A DNA stretch of 64,000 nt, from the NCBI RefSeq assembly GCF_000421225.1, contig NZ_ATWL01000001.1, forward strand, positions 62,001 to 126,000, read 5' to 3'. This document shows positions 53,308 through 62,263 of the stretch, one piece after another. How positions within the stretch are numbered: position 1 is the stretch's first letter; every line of letters starts with the position of its first letter. The notes below the pieces were generated by a model. The model was not told the DNA's origin. It worked only from the letters and a program-made list of their open reading frames with translations, and made no database searches. Made by a program: the position numbers and the translations under genes. The stretch is from Ruania albidiflava DSM 18029 (GTDB taxonomy: Bacteria > Actinomycetota > Actinomycetes > Actinomycetales > Beutenbergiaceae).

Positions 53308-55386
53308 TTGGCATCTCGAACACGACGAGTGCGTCCGCTGCGCACTCTGACCGCTCTGCTGTTCCTGCTCGTCCTGGTCTATGGCGGCCTGGGCGCGAAC
53401 AGCCTGTGGGGCAAGGGGGCGATGACGCCCGGGCTGGCACTGGACCTGGAGGGCGGCACGCAGCTGATCCTCACCCCGAGCGCGGAGGGTGCCCAGATCA
53501 GCGACACGCAGATCAAGGAAGCCATCCGGATCATGCGCCAGCGGGTGAACGCTTCCGGTGTGTCCGAGGCGGAGATCTCCAGCCAGGGCGGGACGAACAT
53601 CGTGGTGCAGCTGCCCGGCAACCCCAGCCAGGAGACCATCGACCTGGTGCAGTCCGCCGCACAGCTGCGGTTCCGGGCTGTGCTCACCGAGGCCGGTCCC
53701 GGGCAGATCGACCCGGCAGCTCTGCAAGAGCAGCAGGACCAGTCCGACGGCGCAACATCCGGGGACCAGGGCTCCTCCGGTGATCAGGCCTCGTCCGGGC
53801 AGGACGCGACCGGTGGTTCCGGTGACGAGGCGTCCGCTGCCCCGTCCGGCGGCACCGTCGCAGGAGCGCACGCCCGCGCACCGGAGGACGACCCCTCGGC
53901 TGAGGGCACCGACGCCCCGCCGGCCGAGGGGGACGAGGACGGTGAGCAACCCACCGACACGCCGAGCGAGCAGCCGCAGGGCTACACGCAGGAGGAGATC
54001 GAGGAGGCGGCGAAGCAGGCTGCAGACACCGATGGTGACGGCACGCTCTCCGACACCCCGGCCACCGACCCGACCAGCCCGTCGGACACCGCCTGGATCA
54101 CCGAGCAGGTGATGTACGACTTCTACCTGCTCGACTGCACCGACCCGGCGAACCTCTCCGGCGGAGGCGGCGATGACCCGGAGCAGCCGCTGGTGGCCTG
54201 CTCCCAGGAGGGCGATGCCAAGTACATCCTCGGCCCGACAGAGCTCGAGGGCACCGACGTCGCCTCGGCGAACTCGGCACTGGCCACCAACGAGCAAGGC
54301 ACGGTCACCAACCAGTACGTGGTGCAGCTGAACTTCACCTCCGCAGGGGGAGAGAAGTTCAAGGAGGTCACCCAGCGGCTGGCCACCCTGGTCTCCAGCG
54401 GCCAGAACCGGTTCGCGATCGTGCTCGACCAGCTGGTCATCTCCGCCCCTTCGGTGGACAACGTGATCGCCGGTGGGCAGGCGGAGATCTCGGCACCACC
54501 GACGGCCCCGTTCACCCAGGACCAGACGATCGCGCTGGCGAACCAGCTGAACTACGGATCGTTGCCGATCACGTTCGACCTGCGCAGCCAGGAAGAGATC
54601 TCCGCGACCCTGGGCACCGAACAGCTGGAGCGCGGCATCCTGGCCGGTCTCATCGGACTGGGTCTGGTGGTGATCTACTCGGTCGCGCAGTACCGCGGGC
54701 TGGCGATCGTCACACTGCTCTCCCTGGTGGTGGCCGGTGCCCTCACCTACGGGTCGATCACCGCGCTCTCGGAGCTGATCGGCTACCGGCTCTCCCTGGC
54801 CGGTGTGGCCGGTCTGATCATCGCGATCGGTATCACCGCGGACTCCTTCATCGTCTACTTCGAGCGAATGCGTGACGAGGTGCGGGAAGGCAGACGGCTC
54901 GAGGACGCCGTCGAGCTCGGGTGGTCCAGAGCCCGGCGCACTATCCTCGCCTCCGATGCGGTGAACCTGCTGGCCGCTGTCGTGCTGTACACGCTCGCCG
55001 TCGGCGGAGTGCGCGGTTTCGCGTTCACCCTTGGCCTGACCACGGTGATCGACGTGATCGTGGTGATGATGTTCACCCACCCGATGGTGCAGGCCCTGGT
55101 GCGCACGAAGTTCTTCGGTGACGGCCACCGGTTCTCCGGGCTGGACCCGGTGCACCTGGGCTCCACAGTGCCGATCTACCGTGGCCGCGGCCGGGTGCGT
55201 ACCGGAGAGTCGATCGCCGAGCGCCGGCGGGCTGCCGAGCTTGCCGCCGCCCAGGCGGCCGCCGAGCGCGACGAGGGCGGCTCTGCCGACGGGGACGATC
55301 CACCCGGCAGCGCGGACGGGGACGATCCACCCGGCAGCGCGGACGGCTCCGCGCTTTCCTCCACCGGCCGGAAGGGTGACCGCTGA
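53308..55386 (+). CDS. secD: Protein translocase subunit SecD
   Basis: 692 residues; uses the proton gradient to pull exported proteins out of SecYEG. Helix 1 is at about 12-30, then the P1 domain with LALDLEGGTQLILTP and RQRVNASGVSEAEI. Between about 132 and 258 is a long acidic insert rich in Gln, Ser, Asp and Pro. Five more helices follow, with GIYSVAQYRG-type start and LAGVAGLIIAIGITADSFIV, the family TM4 segment holding the proton-path Asp. The C-terminal tail has a repeated SADGDDPPG. The start codon is TTG with a weak GGAAGAAG site. SecF starts on its stop (TGATG). Confidence 0.94.
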   Translation: MASRTRRVRPLRTLTALLFLLVLVYGGLGANSLWGKGAMTPGLALDLEGGTQLILTPSAEGAQISDTQIKEAIRIMRQRVNASGVSEAEISSQGGTNIVVQLPGNPSQETIDLVQSAAQLRFRAVLTEAGPGQIDPAALQEQQDQSDGATSGDQGSSGDQASSGQDATGGSGDEASAAPSGGTVAGAHARAPEDDPSAEGTDAPPAEGDEDGEQPTDTPSEQPQGYTQEEIEEAAKQAADTDGDGTLSDTPATDPTSPSDTAWITEQVMYDFYLLDCTDPANLSGGGGDDPEQPLVACSQEGDAKYILGPTELEGTDVASANSALATNEQGTVTNQYVVQLNFTSAGGEKFKEVTQRLATLVSSGQNRFAIVLDQLVISAPSVDNVIAGGQAEISAPPTAPFTQDQTIALANQLNYGSLPITFDLRSQEEISATLGTEQLERGILAGLIGLGLVVIYSVAQYRGLAIVTLLSLVVAGALTYGSITALSELIGYRLSLAGVAGLIIAIGITADSFIVYFERMRDEVREGRRLEDAVELGWSRARRTILASDAVNLLAAVVLYTLAVGGVRGFAFTLGLTTVIDVIVVMMFTHPMVQALVRTKFFGDGHRFSGLDPVHLGSTVPIYRGRGRVRTGESIAERRRAAELAAAQAAAERDEGGSADGDDPPGSADGDDPPGSADGSALSSTGRKGDR
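55288..55346 (+). repeat. 27-bp tandem repeat in the secD tail
   Basis: Two exact copies (55288-55314 and 55315-55341) of a 27-base unit, plus five bases of a third. They encode DGDDPPGSA twice, in frame, so copy changes would lengthen the tail without breaking the gene. Confidence 0.9.
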
Positions 55387-56486
55387 TGGCCAGCTTCGCC
55401 AAGTTCGGGAACGACCTGTACTCCGGTCGGCGTTCCTACGACATCGTCGGCAAGCGACGGGTCTACTTCATCGCCGGCCTGGTGATCATGGTGCTCTGCG
55501 GGCTGCTGCTCGGCTTCCGCGGGCTGAACCCGGGCATCGACTTCCGCGGCGGGTCGGAGTTCACCGTCTCGAACACCCAGACGTTGGACCAGAGCCTTGC
55601 GCAGACCGCGTTGGACGAGGTGGTCAGCGACCAGGTGGCGCGGGTGAGCAGCGTCGGCTCCTCCACGGTGCGGGTGCAGACCGAGTCGTTGACCGAGGAG
55701 CAGACTGCCCAGCTGAGCGAGCTGCTCGCCGAGGCGTACGGCACCACACCGGAGGACGTCACCTCCTCGTTCGTGGGCCCCACCTGGGGGCAGGACGTCA
55801 CCGGCAAGGCCGTGCAGGGGCTGGTGATCTTCCTGGTGCTGGTCTCCGTGGTGATGACGCTGTACTTCCGGCGCTGGACGATGGCCGCCGGGGCGCTGAT
55901 TGCGCTGCTGCACGACATGGTGATCACCGCTGGGGTGTACGCACTGGTGGGCTTCGAGATCACCCCGGCTACTGTGATCGGGTTCCTCACCATCCTCGGC
56001 TACTCGCTGTATGACACCGTGGTGGTGTTCGACAAGGTCCGGGAGAACACCGACGGGGTCACCGAGCAGACCCGGTTCACCTATGCCGAGGGCGCGAACC
56101 TGGCGGTGAACCAGACGCTGGTGCGCTCGATCAACACCTCGGTGGTGGCCGTGCTGCCGGTGGCCTCGATCCTGTTCGTCGGTGCGTTCCTGCTCGGCGC
56201 CGGCACCTTGCGGGACATCGCCCTGGTGCTGTTCATCGGCATGCTGGTCGGCACGTTCTCCTCGATCTTTATCGCCACCCCGATGCAGGTGGCCCTGTAC
56301 CACCGCAACCCGGTGATCAAGGAGCACAACGAGAAGGTGCTCACGCTCCGGGAGCGGCGCATCTCCGAGGCGGAGGCCGAGGGGCTGCCGGCTGCGTCCG
56401 TGGCCACCGGTGCCGCCGGCCTGCGGGCCGGTTCCCACCGAGGGCAGCAGGCACAGCCGCGGCGTAGGCCAAAGAGCAAGCGATGA
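55386..56486 (+). CDS. secF: Protein translocase subunit SecF
   Basis: 366 residues and six helices; partner of SecD. GLNPGIDFRGGSEFTVS is the family mark behind helix 1, LIALLHDMVITAGVYALVGF and GYSLYDTVVVFDKVRENT hold the conserved Asp and Arg of the channel. A basic Gln/Arg tail ends it. The ATG shares one base with the secD stop; its own stop overlaps the apt start (ATGA). Confidence 0.95.
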   Translation: MASFAKFGNDLYSGRRSYDIVGKRRVYFIAGLVIMVLCGLLLGFRGLNPGIDFRGGSEFTVSNTQTLDQSLAQTALDEVVSDQVARVSSVGSSTVRVQTESLTEEQTAQLSELLAEAYGTTPEDVTSSFVGPTWGQDVTGKAVQGLVIFLVLVSVVMTLYFRRWTMAAGALIALLHDMVITAGVYALVGFEITPATVIGFLTILGYSLYDTVVVFDKVRENTDGVTEQTRFTYAEGANLAVNQTLVRSINTSVVAVLPVASILFVGAFLLGAGTLRDIALVLFIGMLVGTFSSIFIATPMQVALYHRNPVIKEHNEKVLTLRERRISEAEAEGLPAASVATGAAGLRAGSHRGQQAQPRRRPKSKR

Positions 56487-57025
56487 CCCCCGCGACCGTC
56501 TCTGCCCGGCTGCAGGACCTGATCGCCAGCAGGGTACGGGACGTCCCCGGGTTCCCAGAACAAGGGGTGCTGTTCCGGGACATCACCCCGCTCCTTGCCG
56601 ATGCGACTGCCTTCTCCGCGGTGATCTCCAACCTGGCCGACACCTTCGGCGGGGAGGTGGACGCCGTCGCCGGCATCGAGGCCCGCGGGTTCTTGTTCGC
56701 CGCACCGCTGGCTGCGGTGCTCGGCTGTTCCCTGATCGCGGTGCGCAAGGCCGGGAAGCTGCCGCCCCCGGTGGCGCGGGCACAGTATCGCCTGGAGTAC
56801 GGCGAGGCCGTGCTGGAGGTGTCCGAGCACGCTGTGCGTCCGGGGGCCAAGGTGGCGGTGCTGGACGATGTGCTGGCCACGGGTGGGACTGCTGCGGCGG
56901 CGTGCACTCTGCTGGAACAGTGCGGCGCCACAGTGGTGGGCCTGGGCTTCCTCCTAGAGCTGACCGAGCTGCACGGCCGCGAGCAGCTCACCGACCGGGA
57001 CGTGCACACGCTGCTCACCTACTGA
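56483..57025 (+). CDS. apt: Adenine phosphoribosyltransferase
   Basis: 180 residues, salvages adenine with PRPP to [23 protein letters not shown] at the N-terminus, [15 protein letters not shown], and the PRPP loop [17 protein letters not shown]. It follows secF by ATGA overlap and is followed by rel, as in most actinobacteria. The hairpin at 57048 ends the unit. Confidence 0.95.
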   Translation: MTPATVSARLQDLIASRVRDVPGFPEQGVLFRDITPLLADATAFSAVISNLADTFGGEVDAVAGIEARGFLFAAPLAAVLGCSLIAVRKAGKLPPPVARAQYRLEYGEAVLEVSEHAVRPGAKVAVLDDVLATGGTAAAACTLLEQCGATVVGLGFLLELTELHGREQLTDRDVHTLLTY

Positions 57026-57047
57026 CCCACCCACCCCACCCGCTCCC

Positions 57048-57097
57048 GGGTCGTCATGCTGGGCGTGCGCTGTGGCGCACTCCGGGCATGACGACCC
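57048..57097. terminator. Hairpin, palindromic repeat family B copy 2
   Basis: Arms 57048-57070 and 57075-57097 (23 bases, three mismatches) with loop TGTG. The left arm shares TCATGCTGGGCGTGCGC exactly with the hairpin at 8628-8673. It starts 23 bases after apt and ends 29 bases before the rel -10, splitting the two units. Confidence 0.75.
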
Positions 57098-57125
57098 CTC
57101 GGTGAAGGGGGCGGTGCGTGCGGCG

Positions 57126-57131
57126 TATCAT
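57126..57131 (+). promoter_or_regulatory. Leaderless -10 (TATCAT) of rel
   Basis: TATCAT, six bases (GGCCGG), then ATG at 57138. Together with the hairpin before it, this makes rel an independent leaderless unit. Confidence 0.6.
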
Positions 57132-57137
57132 GGCCGG

Positions 57138-59465
57138 ATGAGTGAGGATCTGGCCGCCGGCACCGCCCAGGACGCCCGTCCGGGCCATGCGGTGCCGCCT
57201 GCCCGGGTCCGCTCCCGACTGGTCCGCTTCGGCGGGCGCGGCCACTCCACCCCGGCGGCGATCGAACCGCTGATCCGCGTGGTGCGCGCGAACCACCCCC
57301 GGGTGGACACCGCCATCATCGAACGCGCCTACGGTGTCGCCGAACGAGCGCACACAGGGCAGGTGCGCAAGAGCGGCGACCCCTATATCACCCACCCCGT
57401 GGCCGTGGCGACGATCCTCGCCGAGCTGGGGATGACGCCGTCCACGCTGGCTGCAGCCCTGCTGCACGACACTGTGGAGGACACCAGCTACGCGCTGGCC
57501 GACCTGCGCAAGGACTTCGGCGACGAGATCGCGCTGCTGGTGGACGGCGTCACGAAGCTGGACAAGGTCACTTTCGGGGAGGCCGCTCAGGCGGAGACCG
57601 TCCGCAAGATGGTCATCGCGATGGCCCGCGACATCCGGGTGCTGGTGATCAAGCTCGGCGACCGGCTGCACAATGCCCGCACCTGGAAGTACGTCTCCGC
57701 CGCCTCGGCTGCCCGCAAGGCCCGGGAGACGCTGGAGATCTACGCCCCGCTGGCGCACCGGCTGGGGATGAACACGATCAAGTGGGAGCTGGAGGACCTG
57801 TCCTTCGCCACCCTGTACCCGAAGGTCTACAGCGAGATCGTGCACCTGGTGACCGAGCGGGCGCCGGCCCGGGAGGAGTTCCTCGCGCTGGTGCGCGACC
57901 AGGTGGTGGAGGACCTGCGGGCAGCGAAGATCAAGGCCACTGTGACTGGTCGGCCGAAGCACTACTACTCGATCTATCAGAAGATGATCGTGCGCGGCCG
58001 GGACTTCGGGGACATCTACGACCTGGTCGGGGTGCGGGTGCTGGTGGACAGCGTCCGGGACTGCTACGCGGCGCTGGGGGCGCTGCACGCACGGTGGAAT
58101 CCCGTGCCGGGGCGGTTCAAGGACTACATCGCGATGCCGAAGTTCAACATGTACCAGTCGTTGCACACCACGGTGATCGGGCCGACCGGCAAGCCGGTGG
58201 AGATCCAGATCCGCAGCCACGACATGCACCGGCGTGCGGAGTACGGGGTGGCTGCGCACTGGAAGTACAAGGAGTCCGCGCGGCAGGGGGCGAAGACTGC
58301 GACCGCTGAGGCAGACTCGATGCCGTGGCTACGCCAGCTGGTGGACTGGCAGCGGGAGACCGCCGACCCCAGCGAGTTCCTGGACTCGCTGCGGTATGAG
58401 ATGTCCGGTGCGCAGGTGTACGTGTTCACCCCGAAGGGGGATGTGATGGCGCTGGCTGCCGGCGCCACGCCGGTGGACTTCGCCTACGCCGTGCACACCG
58501 AGGTGGGCCACCGCACGGTCGGGGCCCGGGTGAACGGCCGGCTGGTGCCGCTGGACTCCACGTTGGAGAACGGGGACACCGTCGAGGTGTTCACCTCCAA
58601 GGCCGACGGCGCTGGCCCCAGCCACGACTGGCTCTCCTACGTGAAGACGCCGCGTGCTCGGAACAAGATCCGGTCCTGGTTCTCCAAGGAGCGCCGCGAG
58701 GAGGCGGTGGAGTCCGGCAAGACGCTCATCGCCAAGGCACTGCGGAAGCAGAACCTGCCGATGCAGCGGCTGCTGAACCATGACACCCTCGTCGCGCTGG
58801 CGGACGAGATGCGCTATGCGGACGTCTCCGCCTTGTATGCGGCAGTGGGCGAGGGGCACGTGTCCGCGGCGAACGTGGTCAAACGGCTGGTCGCCTCCCT
58901 CGGCGGTGAGGACGCCGCCGAGGAAGACATGGCCGAGGTCACCCGGCCGGGCACCCGCAGCCGCACCGCGCAGCTCGGCGACCCCGGTGTGGTGGTCAAG
59001 GGCATGGACGTCGGGGACCTGTGGACCAAGCTCGCCAAGTGCTGCACCCCGGTACCCGGGGATCCGATCGTCGGGTTCATCACCCGCGGTGCCGGTGTGT
59101 CCGTGCACCGGGAGGACTGTACGAACGTGGCTGGTCTGCGCCGCCAGCCGGAGCGCATGATCGACGTGGAGTGGGCGCCGGGGGCGCAGAGCGTGTTCCT
59201 GGTGCAGATCCAGGTGGAGGCGCTGGACCGCAACGGTCTGCTCTCCGACGTCACCAAGGTTCTCTCGGACAACCACGTGAACATCCTGTCGGCGAACGTG
59301 GCCACCTCCCGGGACCGCACTGCGAAGTCCCGGTTCGTGTTCGAAATGGCCGAACCCTCGCACCTGGGACACGTGCTCCGTGCGGTGCGGAACATCGACG
59401 GCGTCTACGACGTGTTCCGGTTCACCGGCAGCCGCTCACGGGAGCCGTCCTCCAGCGACGCCTAG
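57138..59465 (+). CDS. rel: (p)ppGpp synthetase/hydrolase Rel
   Basis: 775 residues, a bifunctional long RSH enzyme that sets the stringent response. HD hydrolase domain with [11 protein letters not shown] (H110, D111, E114, D115), so hydrolysis is intact. Synthetase domain with [40 protein letters not shown] and [23 protein letters not shown] domain [21 protein letters not shown]-terminal zinc-finger-like region [20 protein letters not shown] with HREDC, and the ACT domain. An in-frame start at 57072 is in the hairpin and is rejected; the ATG at 57138 has a leaderless promoter. Confidence 0.95.
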   Translation: MSEDLAAGTAQDARPGHAVPPARVRSRLVRFGGRGHSTPAAIEPLIRVVRANHPRVDTAIIERAYGVAERAHTGQVRKSGDPYITHPVAVATILAELGMTPSTLAAALLHDTVEDTSYALADLRKDFGDEIALLVDGVTKLDKVTFGEAAQAETVRKMVIAMARDIRVLVIKLGDRLHNARTWKYVSAASAARKARETLEIYAPLAHRLGMNTIKWELEDLSFATLYPKVYSEIVHLVTERAPAREEFLALVRDQVVEDLRAAKIKATVTGRPKHYYSIYQKMIVRGRDFGDIYDLVGVRVLVDSVRDCYAALGALHARWNPVPGRFKDYIAMPKFNMYQSLHTTVIGPTGKPVEIQIRSHDMHRRAEYGVAAHWKYKESARQGAKTATAEADSMPWLRQLVDWQRETADPSEFLDSLRYEMSGAQVYVFTPKGDVMALAAGATPVDFAYAVHTEVGHRTVGARVNGRLVPLDSTLENGDTVEVFTSKADGAGPSHDWLSYVKTPRARNKIRSWFSKERREEAVESGKTLIAKALRKQNLPMQRLLNHDTLVALADEMRYADVSALYAAVGEGHVSAANVVKRLVASLGGEDAAEEDMAEVTRPGTRSRTAQLGDPGVVVKGMDVGDLWTKLAKCCTPVPGDPIVGFITRGAGVSVHREDCTNVAGLRRQPERMIDVEWAPGAQSVFLVQIQVEALDRNGLLSDVTKVLSDNHVNILSANVATSRDRTAKSRFVFEMAEPSHLGHVLRAVRNIDGVYDVFRFTGSRSREPSSSDA

Positions 59466-59469
59466 CGGT

Positions 59470-59531
59470 TCGCGAACGCTCGCCTTCGCAGCGTGAATCG
59501 GTTCACGAGCCGCGAAGGCGAGCGTTCGCGA
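59470..59531. terminator. Palindrome with 20-bp perfect arms between rel and the DUF349 gene
   Basis: TCGCGAACGCTCGCCTTCGC (59470-59489) pairs fully with 59512-59531. Inside, CGTGAA-TCGG-TTCACG makes a second stem, and this centre reads GAATCGGTTCA, like the GRATCGTTTCA of family A. It lies between convergent genes, so it can end transcription from both sides. Confidence 0.8.
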
Positions 59532-59550
59532 CCTGTCCGGTCGGTGGTCG

Positions 59551-61233
59551 CTAGCGGGCGTCGTCTGCCGCCCGCTGCACCTGCTCCAGCCAGGCTCGCC
59601 GTGCGTCCAGTGCTTCCTGGGCCCGCTGGATCTTCAGCTCGTCACCGCTCTGCTGGGCGGTGGCCAGGTCCTTCTCCAGGCCCGCGATCGCCTCTTCCAG
59701 CTGTGCGGCGGCTCCTTCGGCCCGGGCGCGCACCCGCGGGTTCTTCCGCCGCCACTCGTGCTGGTCGGCGTCCCGTACTGCTTGCTCGACTGCACGCATC
59801 CGACCCTCGACCCGCTGCAGGTCGCCGCGCGGCACCCGGCCGGCCTCTTCCCACCGGTCCTGGATGTCCCGCAACCTCGCCTTGGTGGCCTTGAGGTCCT
59901 TGACCGGCAGCAGCGCTTCGGCCTCCTCGAGCAGTGCCTCCTTGACCTTGAGGTTCTCCCCATACTCGGCGTCGATCTGCGCGTTCTGCGCGTTGCGTGC
60001 TTCGAAGAAGATGTCCTGGGCGGCGCGGAACCGTGCCCAGAGTGCGTCGTCGTCCTTGCGCGATGCGCGCCCGGCGGCCTTCCACTCGGCCATCAGGTCG
60101 CGGTAGGCGATGGTCGTCGGACCCCACTCGGTGGAGTGCGACAGCGCCTCCGCACGGGCGATCAGACGCTCCTTGACCTCCTTGACCTGCCCGTGCACCC
60201 TGTCCAGCTCGGCGAAGTACTGCCGCCGCTGCCGGTCGAACTTCGAGCGCGCGGCGGCGAACCGCTTCCAGAGCGCGTCCTCGCTGGGCCGGTCCAAGCG
60301 CGGACCTGCCTTCTGCGCCCGCTTCCACTCCTCGAGCAGCTCCCGGAGCTGCGTACCCTGGGCCCGCCACTGCATCCGGGCAGGATCGGTGTCGGCGATG
60401 GCCTCGGCACGTTCGACGATCGCGGTCCGCTCCGCAAGTGCTGTGGCTCGGGCCTGCTCTCGTTCGGCACTGATCTCCCGACGGCGTTCCTTGGCTTGCT
60501 CCTTCAGCTCACCGAGCCGAGTGCGCAGGGCGTCCAGGTCCCCGACCGCAGCCGGTTCCTCGAGCGCTTCGGTCAGGCTGCGCAGCGTGCCGTCGATGTC
60601 CTTGACGGTCAGCTGGGCCAGCCGCGCCCCGAACAGCTCCACCTGGGCCTTCAGGTCCAGGTAGCGGCGGATGTACAGGGACAGCGCCTCCTCCTCGCTG
60701 ACGTCGGGAAACTGTCCGACGATGCGCTCACCGGTGGACTCCCGTACATGGACGGTGCCGTCCTCGGCCACCCGTCCGAACTCCTGCGCAGCGGAGACCT
60801 CGACCGGGTCCATGGCGGGAGCGTCCGGCTCGGTAGCAGGTACGACCGGGGGCGCCGGTGCCGGTGGCGGTGTGGCGCCGGCCGGCGGGGCGGGGCGGGG
60901 CCGGGCCATCATCTTGGGGGTCGGGATCTGTGCGGGGGTGGGGATCTGTGCCGGGGTCGGGACCGCCGGTGGCGTAGATGTGGGTGCTGCGTCACCGTCC
61001 CGCTCTGCGGACGAGACATCCTCGGCTGTGTCGGCCCCGCCGTCCCCGCCTGCCGGTGTGGTCTGCTCGGGTGCTGGTGCTGCGGTCTCGGGAGCCGGCG
61101 CAGCTGTCTCGGCGGCGGCCGTCGTCGCCTCCTCGGCGGGTGCTGCGGAGTCGGGCCGGTTCTGCTCGTTCACGGGGTTCTCACTCGTCTCGGTGGCCGG
61201 GTCCTGGTCAGGGCGGTGCTGCTGATCGGTCAC
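59551..61233 (-). CDS. DUF349 domain protein
   Basis: 560 residues. The first 160 are Pro/Ala/Glu/Thr-rich and disordered, with IPTPAQ repeated. The rest is helical, with DUF349 repeats seen as DALWKRFAAARSKFDRQRRQ and DALWARFRAAQDIFFEARNA, each about 75 residues, and a coiled-coil end. Function poorly known. The GTG at 61233 is chosen because it overlaps the stop of the cyclophilin gene (GTGA), which suggests one operon; a GTG at 61173 is an alternative. Confidence 0.82.
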   Translation of the reverse strand: MTDQQHRPDQDPATETSENPVNEQNRPDSAAPAEEATTAAAETAAPAPETAAPAPEQTTPAGGDGGADTAEDVSSAERDGDAAPTSTPPAVPTPAQIPTPAQIPTPKMMARPRPAPPAGATPPPAPAPPVVPATEPDAPAMDPVEVSAAQEFGRVAEDGTVHVRESTGERIVGQFPDVSEEEALSLYIRRYLDLKAQVELFGARLAQLTVKDIDGTLRSLTEALEEPAAVGDLDALRTRLGELKEQAKERRREISAEREQARATALAERTAIVERAEAIADTDPARMQWRAQGTQLRELLEEWKRAQKAGPRLDRPSEDALWKRFAAARSKFDRQRRQYFAELDRVHGQVKEVKERLIARAEALSHSTEWGPTTIAYRDLMAEWKAAGRASRKDDDALWARFRAAQDIFFEARNAQNAQIDAEYGENLKVKEALLEEAEALLPVKDLKATKARLRDIQDRWEEAGRVPRGDLQRVEGRMRAVEQAVRDADQHEWRRKNPRVRARAEGAAAQLEEAIAGLEKDLATAQQSGDELKIQRAQEALDARRAWLEQVQRAADDAR

Positions 61234-62045
61234 TGGATGTCCACACTCTCGATGATGACGTTCTCGGCTGGTCGGCCGTCGCTGCTCCCGTCGGCGGTGC
61301 CCGCTGCCCCGATCTGCTGGAGCAGGTCGAGGCCGCCGGTGATCTGACCGAACACCGTGTACCCGCCGGCACTGTCGCTGGGCAGGGGCACGTCCTGGAA
61401 CACCAGGAAGAACTGCGAGCCCATGCTCTCGCCGTCGTTCCCCTGCCGGGCCATCGCCAGCGTGCCGGCCGGGTAGACGTCGTCGGCTGGTGCGTTCTCG
61501 ATCGGCCCGAAGGAGTAGCCGGGCCCACCGGTGCCGGTCGCGGTCGGGTCTCCGCACTGCAGCAGGGAGTCGGGCAGCAGACGGTGGCAAGCGGTGCCGT
61601 CGAAGAAGCCGTCACCGGCGAGCATCAAGAACGAGGACACCGCCTGCGGTGCCTCGGCACCGCTCAGGGTGACGTCGATGTCGCCCATGTTGGTGTGGAT
61701 GGTGGCCTGCCAGTCGGTGTCCAGCGCATCCGTCTCCGGGGGTGGAGCCTCGTACGTGCGCGGCTCGGTGGTCGGTAGCGGTGCCAGCGAGCCGTCCTCA
61801 TCGGCCGCGGCCGTCTCCGTCGGGGTCTGCGGCGCGGTGGCGGTCGGCGTCCCGGCCGCTTCGGGCCCGCTTTCGTCACCGCCGGTGAGGATGAGGGTCG
61901 CCGTACCCGCCACCACGACCACGGCTACCACTGTTGCGGCGATGATCCGGTTCCGGCGGGCGATCCGGCGGGCCCGTTCCTGGCGAGCGAGTCGCTTCTG
62001 GTATCGACGGCGTGCATACTCGCGTTCGCGCTTGCTCGGGGACAC
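61230..62045 (-). CDS. Membrane-anchored cyclophilin-type peptidyl-prolyl isomerase
   Basis: 271 residues. A very basic head (KREREYARRRYQKRLARQER) and one helix (about 35-55, IIAATVVAVVVVAGTATLIL), then a Thr/Pro linker and the cyclophilin domain. It has FFDGTACHRLLPDSLLQCGD with the catalytic Arg (HRLLP), TGTGGPGYSFGPIEN and SQFFLVFQDVPLP. The isomerase would lie outside the membrane and help exported proteins fold. GGAGG precedes the GTG at 62045. Confidence 0.9.
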   Translation of the reverse strand: MSPSKREREYARRRYQKRLARQERARRIARRNRIIAATVVAVVVVAGTATLILTGGDESGPEAAGTPTATAPQTPTETAAADEDGSLAPLPTTEPRTYEAPPPETDALDTDWQATIHTNMGDIDVTLSGAEAPQAVSSFLMLAGDGFFDGTACHRLLPDSLLQCGDPTATGTGGPGYSFGPIENAPADDVYPAGTLAMARQGNDGESMGSQFFLVFQDVPLPSDSAGGYTVFGQITGGLDLLQQIGAAGTADGSSDGRPAENVIIESVDIQ

Positions 62046-62263
62046 CCCGCCTCCTTCGTCATCGATCGTGGTCGAGCAGCGCAGCCGCACAGGCTCCACC
62101 GGGCTCCTCAGATCGCAGCACGCACGTGCTGGCCTGGCCAATACTAGGCAAGGCTGCCACACCCCTGGGCGTGCCAGGGCCACCCGCCGGGTCACGGGAT
62201 GATCACAACTGGACCCGTCGACCGTGTCCGGCACCGGGGCGAACCGGTGGGAAGATGGCTGTC

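Noticed and set aside
57072-57137. Earlier start for rel at 57072
   Set aside because: It lies in the hairpin between apt and rel, and the ATG at 57138 has a fitting TATCAT six bases upstream.
9750-59531. CRISPR array made of the dispersed palindromes
   Set aside because: The copies are tens of kilobases apart, with no regular spacing and no cas genes.
62046-62263. T-box or other riboswitch before hisS
   Set aside because: No T-box consensus, specifier stem or antiterminator is seen; actinobacterial T-boxes are mainly known before ileS.
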